DNA of 64,000 nt from Streptomyces lunaelactis. Its GTDB lineage: Bacteria > Actinomycetota > Actinomycetes > Streptomycetales > Streptomycetaceae. Location of the stretch: positions 7,316,001 to 7,380,000 of the forward strand of contig NZ_CP026304.1 of NCBI RefSeq assembly GCF_003054555.1, written 5' to 3'. Positions 52,849 to 61,793 of the stretch are shown piece by piece. The first letter of the stretch is position 1. Every line of letters starts with the position of its first letter. The notes under the pieces are model-generated. The model made no database searches, was not told the DNA's origin, and was given only the letters and a program-made list of their open reading frames with translations. The position numbers and the translations under genes are program-made.

Positions 52849-54194
52849 CCGTGGGCTTCGACACGATCCTGATCGCCAACCGGGGCGAGATCGCCCTGCG
52901 GGTGATCAGGACCTGCAAGGAGATGGGCATTCGCACGGTCGCCGTGCACTCCACCGTCGACAAGGACAGCGCGCATGTGCGGGCCGCCGACACCGCGGTG
53001 CAGATCGGCCCCGGCATGCCGCGCAAGAGCTATCTGTCGGCACCCGCGGTGATCGAGGCCGCGCTGCGCACCGAGGCGGACGCCATCCACCCCGGCTACG
53101 GATTCCTCTCCGAGGACCCCGACTTCGCCGAGATCTGCGCCGACAACGGACTGGTCTTCATCGGGCCGCGGCCCGAGGTCCTCTCACGCCTGGGCGACAA
53201 GGCCGTGGCGAGGGCACTGATGACGGATGCGGGGCTGCCCGTACTGCCGGGCAGCCCCGGCACCGTCGACAGTGCGGCCGAGGCGACGGACCTGGCGGGC
53301 CGGATCGGCTACCCGCTGATCATCAAGGCGGCGGCGGGCGGCGGCGGACGCGGCATGACCGTGGTGCGCCGGCAGAGCGAACTGCTGCCCGCCTACCGTC
53401 AGACCCGCGCCACCGCACAGGCGGTCTTCGGCGACAACCGGGTCTACATGGAGCGCTTCTGCGACAGCGCACGCCATATCGAGGTCCAGGTGCTCGCCGA
53501 CGGCCACGGTACGGTGCTGCACCTCGGCGAGCGGGACTGCTCCGTACAGCGCAGGCACCAGAAGCTCATCGAGGAGAGCCCGGGACCCGGGCTGCACAAG
53601 GAGCTCACGGCCGCGATGGCGCGGGCCGCGGTGCGCGGCGCCCGCGCGGTCGGCTACACCGGCGCCGGCACCTTCGAGTTCCTCGTCCACGACGAGGGCT
53701 TCTCCTTCATGGAGATGAACTGCCGTATCCAGGTGGAACATCCGGTGACCGAGGCGGTGTTCGGCGTCGATCTCGTACGCGAACAGATCCGCGTCGCCGA
53801 GGGGGAGGCCATCGGCTTCAAGCAGGAGGACCTCGTCCCGCGCGGTACGGCCGTCGAGTGCCGGGTCAACGCGGAGGACCCGGCACGGAACTTCGCGCCC
53901 TGCCCGGGCACGCTGGAGGAGTTCGTCCCGCCGGGCGGCCCCTTCGTCCGGGTGGACACACACGGCTATCCGGGCTGGCGGGTGCCCTCGCAGTACGACT
54001 CCCTGCTCGCCAAGGTGATCACCTGGGCGCCGGACCGCGACCATGCCCTGGACCGGATGGACCGTGCGCTGGCCGAGTTCCGGATCGCCGGACCCGGTGT
54101 GCACACCACCATCCCGCTGCTGCGGGAGGTCATCGCCGAACCGGCCTTCCGGGACGGCAAGCACGACACGTCCTTCCTCGACACCCGGCCCTGA
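52845..54194 (+). CDS. Biotin carboxylase
   Basis: A 449-residue AccC-type ATP-grasp enzyme. It shows ILIANRGEIALRVIR, HPGYGFLSEDPDF, the glycine-rich ATP loop IIKAAAGGGGRGM, and RIQVEHPVTEAV. It carboxylates BCCP-bound biotin with bicarbonate and ATP. The ATG overlaps the BCCP stop. With the two preceding genes it gives a self-contained acetyl-CoA carboxylase, as seen in several pentangular polyketide clusters. A strong hairpin follows the gene. Confidence 0.93.
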   Translation: MTVGFDTILIANRGEIALRVIRTCKEMGIRTVAVHSTVDKDSAHVRAADTAVQIGPGMPRKSYLSAPAVIEAALRTEADAIHPGYGFLSEDPDFAEICADNGLVFIGPRPEVLSRLGDKAVARALMTDAGLPVLPGSPGTVDSAAEATDLAGRIGYPLIIKAAAGGGGRGMTVVRRQSELLPAYRQTRATAQAVFGDNRVYMERFCDSARHIEVQVLADGHGTVLHLGERDCSVQRRHQKLIEESPGPGLHKELTAAMARAAVRGARAVGYTGAGTFEFLVHDEGFSFMEMNCRIQVEHPVTEAVFGVDLVREQIRVAEGEAIGFKQEDLVPRGTAVECRVNAEDPARNFAPCPGTLEEFVPPGGPFVRVDTHGYPGWRVPSQYDSLLAKVITWAPDRDHALDRMDRALAEFRIAGPGVHTTIPLLREVIAEPAFRDGKHDTSFLDTRP

Positions 54195-54204
54195 CACCGG
54201 GACG

Positions 54205-54240
54205 CCGCAGGCCCTGACAGCGTGTCGTCAGGGCCTGCGG
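54205..54240. terminator. Bidirectional terminator after the carboxylase operon
   Basis: A perfect 14-bp stem, CCGCAGGCCCTGAC at 54205-54218 paired with 54227-54240, and an 8-base loop, followed on the plus strand by TTTGTG. It lies between the converging biotin carboxylase and SDR genes. Confidence 0.85.
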
Positions 54241-54271
54241 TTTGTGCGTCGGTCTCACGAGCCGTCGTGGC

Positions 54272-54958
54272 TCACCAGCCGACGACGGTGTCCCGGCGGA
54301 AGAGAACCCCCGAGGGCCCGTCGTCGGGGAGGTTCGCCGCACGGACGACGGCCTCGGCCGCGGCCTCGGGGGACTGTTCGGCCTCCGGCCGCATACGGGT
54401 GCGTACGAGCCCGGGGTTGACCGCGTTGACCAGGACCCCCGAGCCCTCCGTCTCCTTGGCCAGCATGACGGTGAGGGCGTTCAGTGACGCCTTGGAGACC
54501 GAGTACGCGGGGCACTGCGGGGCGATGCCGATGGTGAACGTGCCGGTGCCGCTGGAGACATTGACGACCCGGCCCCAGCCGCGCCGTACCATCGCGGGCA
54601 CAAAGGCCTGGGCGACCCGCCAGGACCCCAGCAGATTCACCTCCAGGGTCCGCTCCACCAGATCGAGCGGGATCGCGGAGGGCGCATTGCCCCAGTCCAG
54701 CTGTACGCCCGCGTTGTTGACCAGGATGTCGACGGCTCCCGTGCCGGCCGCGGCGCGCGCCACTGAGCCGGGGTCGGTGATGTCCAGGGCGACGCCCGAA
54801 GCGCCCTCGCCCAGCGCGGCGGCGGCCTTGCGGGCCGCCTCCTCCTCACGCGCGGCGACGACGACGCGATGGCCCCGGGCGTGCATCAGGGCCGCGACCG
54901 CCAGCCCCAGTCCTCGATTGCCGCCGGTCACCAGCACGGTGCGGGGAACAGTAGCCAT
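54272..54958 (-). CDS. Short-chain dehydrogenase/reductase
   Basis: A 228-residue SDR with GGNRGLGLAVAAL, VNNAGVQLDWG, NVSSGTG and the YSVSKASLN catalytic pair. It is more like stand-alone carbonyl-type reductases than the FabG-like ketoreductases at 41262 and 48844. It has its own promoter region, with a terminator separating it from the flavin hydroxylase upstream on the same strand. It may act on a tailored polyketide or a sugar-like side group, or be unrelated to the pathway. Confidence 0.83.
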   Translation of the reverse strand: MATVPRTVLVTGGNRGLGLAVAALMHARGHRVVVAAREEEAARKAAAALGEGASGVALDITDPGSVARAAAGTGAVDILVNNAGVQLDWGNAPSAIPLDLVERTLEVNLLGSWRVAQAFVPAMVRRGWGRVVNVSSGTGTFTIGIAPQCPAYSVSKASLNALTVMLAKETEGSGVLVNAVNPGLVRTRMRPEAEQSPEAAAEAVVRAANLPDDGPSGVLFRRDTVVGW

Positions 54959-54994
54959 GACGGGTGCCTCTCCGGAGTCGGGACGGCGAACGAA

Positions 54995-55027
54995 GGGCCC
55001 GGCACCCCGGACAGGGGTGCCGGGCCC
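54995..55027 (-). terminator. Terminator after the flavin hydroxylase gene
   Basis: A 14-bp perfect stem, GGGCCCGGCACCCC at 54995-55008 paired with 55014-55027, and a 5-base loop. It lies 22 bases past the stop of the minus-strand hydroxylase and 37 bases before the start of the SDR. Minus-strand sequence after the hairpin is TTCGTTC. Confidence 0.85.
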
Positions 55028-55048
55028 TCATGCGTACCAGCTTCTCGA

Positions 55049-56647
55049 TCAGGTGGTACGGGAGAGCAACTGGCTTACAGCTGCGGCCAGTTCGCCCTTG
55101 GGGTCGGCCACGGAGCCCGGCGAGCGCCAGGCGACGAAACCGTCCGGACGGACCAGAACAGCGCCGCCGGCCTCGATGCCGTACGTCTTGGCCACACCGT
55201 TCCCCGGTGCGGTGACGTCCGCGCCGGGACCGCCGATGCGATGGCCGGCGAGTGCGATGCCGAGATCGTCGGCGACGGCCTTCGCCGCATCCACCCACGC
55301 CTGGCCGCCCTCGGCGGTGATGACCACCGGAGTCCGGCCGTACAGATCGAGCACGGAGATGCTCTTGCCGTCGCGCTCCAGCTCCAGATGCGGAGCCCGG
55401 GTACCCGGCTCCCCGCTGAGCTGCTGCGGCGGCACGGGCGGGCCGGGGCTGTAGCGGTAGCCGAACACCGTGGTGCCGTAGGCGTCCGCCGCGTCCTGGG
55501 CCTCCCCCTCGTCGCCCGTACGCTCCTGCATCATTCCCAGGGCCTGCTGGAGCGTCATCCAGGCGACCGGGTGCCGCTCCGCCTGGTAGGTGTCGAGCAG
55601 CTCGGGCCCGGCCTCGCCGTCGAGCACGGCGGCCAGCTTCCAGGCAAGGTTGTTGGCGTCCTGGATGCCGAGGCTGGCCCCGAACCCGCCGGTGGGCGGG
55701 ACCAGATGGGCCGCGTCACCGACCAGGAAGACCCGGCCCTTGCGGTAGTCGCGGGCCACCTGCGCGCCGATGACGAAGCTGAGCCACTTCGCACCGCCGG
55801 CCGGCAGCTGCGCGATGATGCCGACGTCGAGACCGGGTTCCCCGATCGCGGCCCGCACCAGTTCGACGGCCTTCTCCTCCGTGATGTCGTCGAGGGTGTC
55901 CCCCTCGGGCATCCCGGTCGCGAAGATCCACCGCTTCTTGCCGTCGTGCGCGAACAGGATCGTCGAGGGCGCCGGCTTGTCGAGGTAGCAGACCCCGACC
56001 GGACGGCCCCTGGCGGCCTTGCTCAGATCCGCCTCGAAGAGCACCGACACCGTGGTCGCGAACTCGCCCGGCCCGTCGGTCTCGATGCCCAGCGTGGAGC
56101 GGATGGGGCTGCGGCTGCCGTCGGCCGCCACCAGGTACTTGGCGCGCACTGTGCGCTCGGCCCCGGTGCCGGTGTCCTTCAGTACGGCGGTGACGCCGTC
56201 CTCGTCCTGCTCGAAGGAGCTCAGCTCGGTGGAGAACGCCAGCTCCGCGCCGAGTTCGCCGGCGCGCTCGCGCAGCAGGTGCTCCAACCGGTCCTGGTCG
56301 ATCGGCGCCCACTCGCACGGGCTGACCGAACCGCTCGGGTCGGGCTGGTCCGTCGGCCCGCTGAAGATCTCCGCTCCCGCCAGGGTCTCGGCACGGATCA
56401 TCAGCAGCTTGCTGAAGTCCGTGGCGAGGCTGGCCTCGGACCACAGCCGGTCCTCGAGCCCGACCTGCCGGTACAGCTCGACCGTACGCGGATTGACGCC
56501 ACGCGAGCGCGGGTGGCTGAGGGTGTCCGGGTGCCGCTCGACCACCAGCGAACGTATCCCGTGCCAGGCGAGGAAGACAGCGGTCGACAACCCGGTCACC
56601 GCACCTCCTACGACGAGGACCGGGACCTCCTCAGGGCTCTTGCTCAT
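55049..56647 (-). CDS. Aromatic polyketide FAD hydroxylase 1 (PgaE/RdmE-like)
   Basis: A 532-residue flavin hydroxylase with FAD-binding at residues about 9-25 (LVVGGAVTGLSTAV), where the third glycine of GxGxxG is replaced by Ala. The second motif is GDAAHLVPPTGGFGASLGIQDANNLAWKL, followed by a C-terminal thioredoxin-like domain (about 400-532). Such enzymes hydroxylate or Baeyer-Villiger-oxidise aromatic polyketide rings with NADPH and O2. It is followed upstream on the strand by an O-methyltransferase. It is paralogous to the hydroxylase at 57919, and each has a methyltransferase partner. Confidence 0.9.
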   Translation of the reverse strand: MSKSPEEVPVLVVGGAVTGLSTAVFLAWHGIRSLVVERHPDTLSHPRSRGVNPRTVELYRQVGLEDRLWSEASLATDFSKLLMIRAETLAGAEIFSGPTDQPDPSGSVSPCEWAPIDQDRLEHLLRERAGELGAELAFSTELSSFEQDEDGVTAVLKDTGTGAERTVRAKYLVAADGSRSPIRSTLGIETDGPGEFATTVSVLFEADLSKAARGRPVGVCYLDKPAPSTILFAHDGKKRWIFATGMPEGDTLDDITEEKAVELVRAAIGEPGLDVGIIAQLPAGGAKWLSFVIGAQVARDYRKGRVFLVGDAAHLVPPTGGFGASLGIQDANNLAWKLAAVLDGEAGPELLDTYQAERHPVAWMTLQQALGMMQERTGDEGEAQDAADAYGTTVFGYRYSPGPPVPPQQLSGEPGTRAPHLELERDGKSISVLDLYGRTPVVITAEGGQAWVDAAKAVADDLGIALAGHRIGGPGADVTAPGNGVAKTYGIEAGGAVLVRPDGFVAWRSPGSVADPKGELAAAVSQLLSRTT

Positions 56648-56693
56648 GGACGGATTCCTTTCCTCGGGACGTGACGGCCGGACGGCAGCGCGC

Positions 56694-57710
56694 TCACGCG
56701 GCCTTGCGGCAGATGACGACCGTGTCGTAGTCGCTGAGCGGGGCGACCTCCGTCGAGGCGAAGCCGGCGTTCTTGGCGTGCTCGAGGAGTTCGGAGGTCG
56801 GGTACTCGGAACCGCCGTCGGTGACGAGCAGCATGTCCAGGCTGATGACGAGGTTTTCGACGTGCTCGGGCTCGTCGTCGAGCATCCGGTCGTAGACGAT
56901 CAGCGCACCGCCGGGGTTCACCGCCTGGAACGCCTTGGCCACCAGCTCACCGCGCTGCTTCTCGTCCCAGTCGTGCAGCACATGGCCCATGGTCACCACG
57001 TCCGCCTTCACGGGCAGCGGCTCGGTGAAGAAGCTTCCGCCGTGGAAGTGGACCTTGCCGGTCAGGCCGTAGCTCTCGACGTGCTCGTCGAACAGCGGCT
57101 CCATCGGGGGCAGGTCGAAGACATGGCCCTGAAGATGCGGCTGGTTCTTCACGATGATCGAGCACAGGTTGCCGCGCGCGCCGCCCACGTCGAGCACCGA
57201 CTTGGAGCCGGACCAGTCGAATGCGCCGACCAGTTCGGGGCCGACGACGTGAGTGAGGGCGTCCATCATTCCCACGAACTGCTTGAGGATGTGGGGGTTC
57301 TGGACGACCACGTCGAAGTGGCTGCCGGACTGCTGCTCGCCGGTGCGCAGCGCCTCGCCGAGCCGGCCCCAGGCCGGGTACAGGTTGCGGTTGGAGCGCT
57401 CCAGGAAGCCGCCCACCCAGGTGCGCTCGCCGCGCACCAGGTACGTGTCCGCGCCCTTGGCGTTGCGGTACCCGCCGTCCGCACGCTCCAGCAGGCCCAG
57501 GGCCGTCAGCAGGTTCAGCCAGTCGCTCAGGCCCCTGCCGTGCAGTCCGAGCTCCTTGCGGATGTCCTCCTCGGTGGAGGCCCCCTTCGTGTGCAGCGTG
57601 GTGAACAGATCCAGTTCGACTGCGGTCAGCAGCGCCTTGGCGTCGCAGAACGCGTTGCTCAGCCGGATGATTCCGGCCGACGTGCTGACATCCGGGCTGG
57701 TTTGCGTCAT
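56694..57710 (-). CDS. O-methyltransferase 1 (TcmN/DmpM family)
   Basis: A 338-residue SAM-dependent methyltransferase of the plant-type/aromatic polyketide class. It has an N-terminal dimerisation winged helix (about 15-110), the SAM motif VLDVGGARGNL and GHVLHDWDE near the catalytic His. Start ATG 57710 is preceded by GGAAGGAG. It methylates a phenolic hydroxyl, probably one installed by the co-oriented hydroxylase. Divergent from the second hydroxylase over a 208-base gap. Confidence 0.92.
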   Translation of the reverse strand: MTQTSPDVSTSAGIIRLSNAFCDAKALLTAVELDLFTTLHTKGASTEEDIRKELGLHGRGLSDWLNLLTALGLLERADGGYRNAKGADTYLVRGERTWVGGFLERSNRNLYPAWGRLGEALRTGEQQSGSHFDVVVQNPHILKQFVGMMDALTHVVGPELVGAFDWSGSKSVLDVGGARGNLCSIIVKNQPHLQGHVFDLPPMEPLFDEHVESYGLTGKVHFHGGSFFTEPLPVKADVVTMGHVLHDWDEKQRGELVAKAFQAVNPGGALIVYDRMLDDEPEHVENLVISLDMLLVTDGGSEYPTSELLEHAKNAGFASTEVAPLSDYDTVVICRKAA

Positions 57711-57781
57711 GCGCAGGACTCCTTCCAACACGGCGCATGGCCTGGCGCCAGGCCGCTGGGGCGGAGAATCCCCGGCGCGGG

Positions 57782-57796
57782 TTGAGGTCACCTCAA
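57782..57796. promoter_or_regulatory. Perfect inverted repeat TTGAGGT-C-ACCTCAA in the divergent gap
   Basis: A 7-1-7 palindrome in the 208-base intergenic region between the divergently transcribed methyltransferase (57710, -) and hydroxylase (57919, +). It has the symmetry of a dimeric repressor operator and contains TTGA/TCAA half-sites like those by the MarR gene. The rest of the gap holds only the two ribosome sites and presumed promoters. Confidence 0.6.
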
Positions 57797-57918
57797 GAGG
57801 CGCTGGGGGCGCCCGGCCACCGGCGCATCTCCACTGCGTCTCAAGTCGGCGTGGCTACTTATCAGGGGTGCCGCGGAGGGATCCCGGCGGAAGCCCAGCT
57901 TGCCCAGAGGGGATATGC

Positions 57919-59541
57919 ATGTATGACGTGAAGATCCCGGTGCTGATCGTCGGTGGTGGTCCCGTCGGCCTGTCCACTGCACTGTTCAGCGGCCGACGTG
58001 GAGTACGCACGATGCTCCTGGAGAAGAGGGACAGCACTTCCATGCTCCCCCGCGCTCCGGGCCTGCAGGCCCGGACCATGGAGCTGTTCCGCGCGGCGGG
58101 ACTCGGTAAGGACATTCGCGCGCTCGAAATGGGTGACTCCCACGCCTACTTCGAGGGCGGGATCATCAAGGTCGAGACGTTCTCCGACATCGACAACGCG
58201 GAGCTGCTCGAATCGCCGTCCCTGGACGGCGAGACGGTGAGCCCCGAGCGTGTGATGGGCTGTGGCCAGGACCGGTACGAGAAGGTACTGGTGGCCAAGG
58301 CCAAGGAGTACGGCGCCGACGTCCGCTTCAACACGAAGCTGATCTCGTTCGAGCAGGACGCCGACGGCGTCACCGCGATCGCCGAAGACCGCGGAACCGG
58401 AAAGCAGTTCACCATCCGCGCCGACTACCTCGTGGGCGCCGACGGAGCGGGCAGCCGCATCCGTGAGGCGCTCGGAGTCAAGCGGGTCGGCCGCGGCACG
58501 GTGTTCAACGCCCTGAGCATCTACTTCCGGGCGCCGGAGCTGGAGACGCTGCTCAAGGACACCAAGTTCATCCTGTGCTACGCCTCGGCGGGCGGCACCC
58601 TGATGGGTCTGTCCCGGCTGCACGGCTGCGACCCGTGGCTCGCCGCGCCCATCTACTTCCCGGAGAAGGGCGAGAAGCCCGAGGACTACACCGACGAGCG
58701 GTGCATCGACATCGTCCGCCGGGCCTCCGGCAAGGACATCGACGTCGAGATCATGGACAAGGTGCCGTGGCAGGGCGCCCAGCTCGTCTCGGAGACCTTC
58801 CGGGCCGGCCGGGTCTTCCTCGCCGGCGATGCCGCCCATGTGCACCCGCCGGCGGGCGGGTTCGGCGCCAACACCGGTATCCACGATGCGCACAACCTGT
58901 CGTGGAAGCTCGCCGCCGTCCAGCACGGCTGGGGCACCGAGGCGCTGCTCGACACCTATGACGCCGAGCGCCGTCCGCTGGGCACCGCCATGTCGGAGCA
59001 GGCGCTGGTGCGCAACCGCATCCGGCACGGCTACTCCACCGAGCAGGACCGGGCCGACTTCGTGGACGACGTGATCATCACGCTCGGCTACCGGTACCGC
59101 TCCACGTCCATCGTCGGCGCCCAGGGTACGAAGGTGCTCACCCCGGACCTGGAGCTGACCGGCGAGGCGGGCACCCGTGCCCCGCACGTCTGGCTCAAGC
59201 GGGGCGAGGAGACGATTTCCACGATCGACCTGTTCTGGGACTCGTTCGTGCTGCTGACCGGACCCGAAGGCGGTGCCTGGGCCGAGGCCGCGGCGCCGAT
59301 CGCGGAGAAGCTCGGCATTCCGCTGCGTACGCACACGATCGGCCCGGACGAGGAGCTCGGCTCGACCGACCGTGACTGGGCGGAGGTCTACGGCGTGGGC
59401 CGTGGCGGCGCGGTGCTGGTGCGGCCGGACGCCTTCGTGGCCTGGCGGAGTGCCGGGGGAGACGACGATCCGCAGAGTGTGCTGGCGGATGTGCTCGCCC
59501 GGGCCTCGGGCGTCGAGTCCTCAGCCGTACCGGCTCCGTGA
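57919..59541 (+). CDS. Aromatic polyketide FAD hydroxylase 2
   Basis: A 540-residue flavin hydroxylase with VLIVGGGPVGLSTALF (intact GxGxxG), GADGAGSRIREALG, GDAAHVHPPAGGFGANTGIHDAHNLSWKL and a C-terminal thioredoxin-like domain. It is a paralog of the hydroxylase at 55049 but with the canonical FAD loop. It hydroxylates or oxidatively cleaves a ring of the polyketide. ATG 57919 follows GAGGGGA. It is transcribed with the methyltransferase at 59559, mirroring the divergent pair. Confidence 0.92.
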   Translation: MYDVKIPVLIVGGGPVGLSTALFSGRRGVRTMLLEKRDSTSMLPRAPGLQARTMELFRAAGLGKDIRALEMGDSHAYFEGGIIKVETFSDIDNAELLESPSLDGETVSPERVMGCGQDRYEKVLVAKAKEYGADVRFNTKLISFEQDADGVTAIAEDRGTGKQFTIRADYLVGADGAGSRIREALGVKRVGRGTVFNALSIYFRAPELETLLKDTKFILCYASAGGTLMGLSRLHGCDPWLAAPIYFPEKGEKPEDYTDERCIDIVRRASGKDIDVEIMDKVPWQGAQLVSETFRAGRVFLAGDAAHVHPPAGGFGANTGIHDAHNLSWKLAAVQHGWGTEALLDTYDAERRPLGTAMSEQALVRNRIRHGYSTEQDRADFVDDVIITLGYRYRSTSIVGAQGTKVLTPDLELTGEAGTRAPHVWLKRGEETISTIDLFWDSFVLLTGPEGGAWAEAAAPIAEKLGIPLRTHTIGPDEELGSTDRDWAEVYGVGRGGAVLVRPDAFVAWRSAGGDDDPQSVLADVLARASGVESSAVPAP

Positions 59542-59558
59542 GAGGGGGAGGGGCGCAG

Positions 59559-60581
59559 ATGACCGCACACGAGGCTGTGCATCCCGGCGCCGTGCTGGCG
59601 CAGGCGATGGCCTTCCAGCCCGCGCGTCTTGTTCTGACGGGCATCGAGATCGGGCTGTTCACGGAGCTGGCGAAGAAGCCGGCCACCGAGGACGAGATCA
59701 GGGAGCGGCTCGGCCTGCACACGCGGGGCACCGACCATTTCCTGGCCGCGCTGGTCGAACTCGGCTTCCTGGAGCGTTCGTCGAGCGGGGAGTTCCGCAA
59801 CTCGCGGGCGGCGCAGCAGTTCCTGGTACCCGGTGACGAGGGGTATCTCGGCGGCTTCCTGCGGATCGCCGGCCAGGTGATGTATCCGGCGTGGGACAAG
59901 CTGGGCGAGGCGCTGCGCACCGGCGCCCCGCAGGCGGCCACGTACACCGGCGAGGACATGTTCGGCGAGCTCTACGAGAGCGATGAGAAGAAGGACGGGC
60001 TCGTCGGCATGGCGGAGGACGCCAGCCGCCCGCTCATCCCGGCGCTCACCGAGTCGTTCGGCTGGGCGAAGTACTCCTCGGTTCTCGAACTCGGCGGCTG
60101 CCGGGGCAACGTACTGGCGGGTCTGGCGAAGGCGCATCCGCATCTGGACGCGTGTGTCTTCGATCTGCCGCAGCTGGAAGGGGACTTCAGCGCCCATATG
60201 TCGGCGATCGAAATGGCCGGCAAGGTCCGCTACCACGGCGGTGACTTCTTCGCCGATCCGCTGCCGCAGGCCGATGTGCTCATGATCGGGCATGCGCTGG
60301 TCGACTGGAACGACGAGCAGCGCAAGCAGCTGGTGAAGAACACCTTCGACGCGGTACGTCCCGGTGGGGCGTTCCTGGTCTGGGACCCGGTGATCGTCGA
60401 TGACGACGAGAGCTATCTGCGCAATCTGATCCGCAGCCTGAACCTGCAGCTGATGACGCCGCACGGCAAGGGCTACCGGTTCGAGCAGTGTGCCGAGTGG
60501 ATGCGGGAGGCGGGCTACGCCGAGGTCACCCACACCTCACTCGGGCACGACGTCACCCTGGTGGTCGCCCACAAGGACTGA
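59559..60581 (+). CDS. O-methyltransferase 2
   Basis: A 340-residue methyltransferase of the same family as the one at 56694: N-terminal winged helix, SAM-binding VLELGGCRGNVLAG and IGHALVDWNDEQR. A GTG at 59538 is possible, but GGGGGAGGGG lies just before ATG 59559. It ends 22 bases before the MarR gene, convergent with it. The usual His of the catalytic motif (HVLHDW in copy 1) reads HALVDW here, so one residue of the acid-base pair may differ. Confidence 0.9.
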   Translation: MTAHEAVHPGAVLAQAMAFQPARLVLTGIEIGLFTELAKKPATEDEIRERLGLHTRGTDHFLAALVELGFLERSSSGEFRNSRAAQQFLVPGDEGYLGGFLRIAGQVMYPAWDKLGEALRTGAPQAATYTGEDMFGELYESDEKKDGLVGMAEDASRPLIPALTESFGWAKYSSVLELGGCRGNVLAGLAKAHPHLDACVFDLPQLEGDFSAHMSAIEMAGKVRYHGGDFFADPLPQADVLMIGHALVDWNDEQRKQLVKNTFDAVRPGGAFLVWDPVIVDDDESYLRNLIRSLNLQLMTPHGKGYRFEQCAEWMREAGYAEVTHTSLGHDVTLVVAHKD

Positions 60582-60603
60582 CAGGGGGCCGTGGGGCGCC
60601 GTC

Positions 60604-61065
60604 TCACGGCCGGATCCGTCGCAGATGCCGCTCCTGCAGTTCACGGCTGCTGCGCATGAAGTCCAGCAGCAGCGAGAGCTGCTCGGTGGTGTAGCCGGCG
60701 ACCTGCCGGAAGCCGTCGTGCGCCAGCGGGCCGAAGAGCTCGTCCACGGCGCGTACGGCTTCCGGTGTCGGCCGCACCACCGACTTGCGCCGGTCCTTGG
60801 GGTCGGGGGAGCGGGTCACATAGCCGAGCCGGTCCAGGCGGTCCAGCAGGGCCGTGACACTGCCCGTGGTGAGTCCTAGCGCCGCACCCAGTTCGCTGGG
60901 TGCGGCGCTTTCGCGCTGCATGAGGACGTCGAGGCAGTGCAGATCGGTGCGGTTGATCCCCATGCTCTCTGCGGCCGCGGCGTCGAAGGAGTCGACGGCC
61001 GTCTGGAGCGCGCGGATCTCCGCGCCGAGCTCCCGCTGAAGATTTTCTCTCTTATCGCTTGACAT
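60604..61065 (-). CDS. MarR-family transcriptional regulator
   Basis: A 153-residue MarR protein with a winged helix (LHCLDVLMQRESAAPSELGAALGLTTGSVTALLDRL, then RSPDPKDRRKS wing). MarR repressors typically respond to phenolic ligands, which suits an aromatic polyketide cluster with an adjacent antiporter. It is divergent from the hypothetical protein at 61179. Palindromes overlapping its start suggest autoregulation. Confidence 0.9.
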   Translation of the reverse strand: MSSDKRENLQRELGAEIRALQTAVDSFDAAAAESMGINRTDLHCLDVLMQRESAAPSELGAALGLTTGSVTALLDRLDRLGYVTRSPDPKDRRKSVVRPTPEAVRAVDELFGPLAHDGFRQVAGYTTEQLSLLLDFMRSSRELQERHLRRIRP

Positions 61066-61115
61066 CCAAGTAACTCGACCTTCAAGATAAATACATCGAT
61101 AGCTTGACTATCAAG
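61058..61115. promoter_or_regulatory. Two TTGA/TCAA palindromes in the marR divergent region (candidate operator)
   Basis: CTTGA-CTA-TCAAG is a perfect 5-3-5 inverted repeat at 61103-61115; CTTGA-CAT-CCAAG, with one mismatch, lies at 61058-61070 over the MarR start codon. The whole 113-base gap is unusually AT-rich for this genome. Placement between marR and the divergent gene fits repression of both. Confidence 0.65.
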
Positions 61116-61178
61116 ATAGTCGAGCTCCAAGGGAAGTCAAGATCGGGTCGTTGCCCGGGTTCCAGGAGGAACACTGCG

Positions 61179-61700
61179 ATGAACACCCAGCACACCGTTT
61201 CCACGGTCAAGTCCGGCACTGCCGGGACGGAGGAAGTCGCACGCATCGAGGCGTACTACACCAATGTGAAGCGACTGGGCCACTGGACCGCCGCCCGCAC
61301 CGTCGAGGTGACCGCCCGCCGCAGCTCGGTCCAGGTGGATCTGCGGTCCGCATCGATCCCCGAGGGTGACCTCGAGGTCCGGATCGTCGGCGAGCGCTCC
61401 ATCCTCAAGATCCTGGTGCCCGACGGCACCGTCGTCGACGAGTCGGAGCTGGAGTTCGCCGGCCGCTCCGAGGTCAAGGACGCGCAGCGGCACAGCGCGT
61501 CCGGCGGCCGCCGGCTCAAGCTGACCGGCGTACTCAAGCGCGGCGAGGTCCGCATCGTCCGCGGCGGCGTGGCGACCCTCACCGCCATGTTCTCCCGCGA
61601 GTTCGTCGACGACTGCCGTACGGCACACCGTGACGGCACGCTGCCCACCGTCCACGCCCCCGAGAGTGTTCACGAGGGAACCCCGAGGAATGCCCACTGA
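61179..61700 (+). CDS. Hypothetical protein, beta-rich, 173 aa
   Basis: A protein I do not recognise with certainty. The central part (about residues 50-115) alternates charged and hydrophobic strands (SVQVDLRSASIPEGDLEVRI, ILVPDGTVVDESELEF) like the short beta-rich repeat found in DUF1707/LiaF-type cell-envelope-response proteins. No signal peptide or membrane segment is evident. TTCCAGGAGG precedes the ATG. Divergent from marR and upstream of the antiporter by 93 bases, so it may be part of the MarR-controlled output. Confidence 0.55.
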   Translation: MNTQHTVSTVKSGTAGTEEVARIEAYYTNVKRLGHWTAARTVEVTARRSSVQVDLRSASIPEGDLEVRIVGERSILKILVPDGTVVDESELEFAGRSEVKDAQRHSASGGRRLKLTGVLKRGEVRIVRGGVATLTAMFSREFVDDCRTAHRDGTLPTVHAPESVHEGTPRNAH

Positions 61701-61793
61701 TCCTTCAACAGGGCCTTGAGCGCGCCCCCTTAGCTTCGAGAGAGCTGCTGCCGGCCCCTCCGGCGGCTCTCCGCAGGCTCAGGGGGCGTGCGT

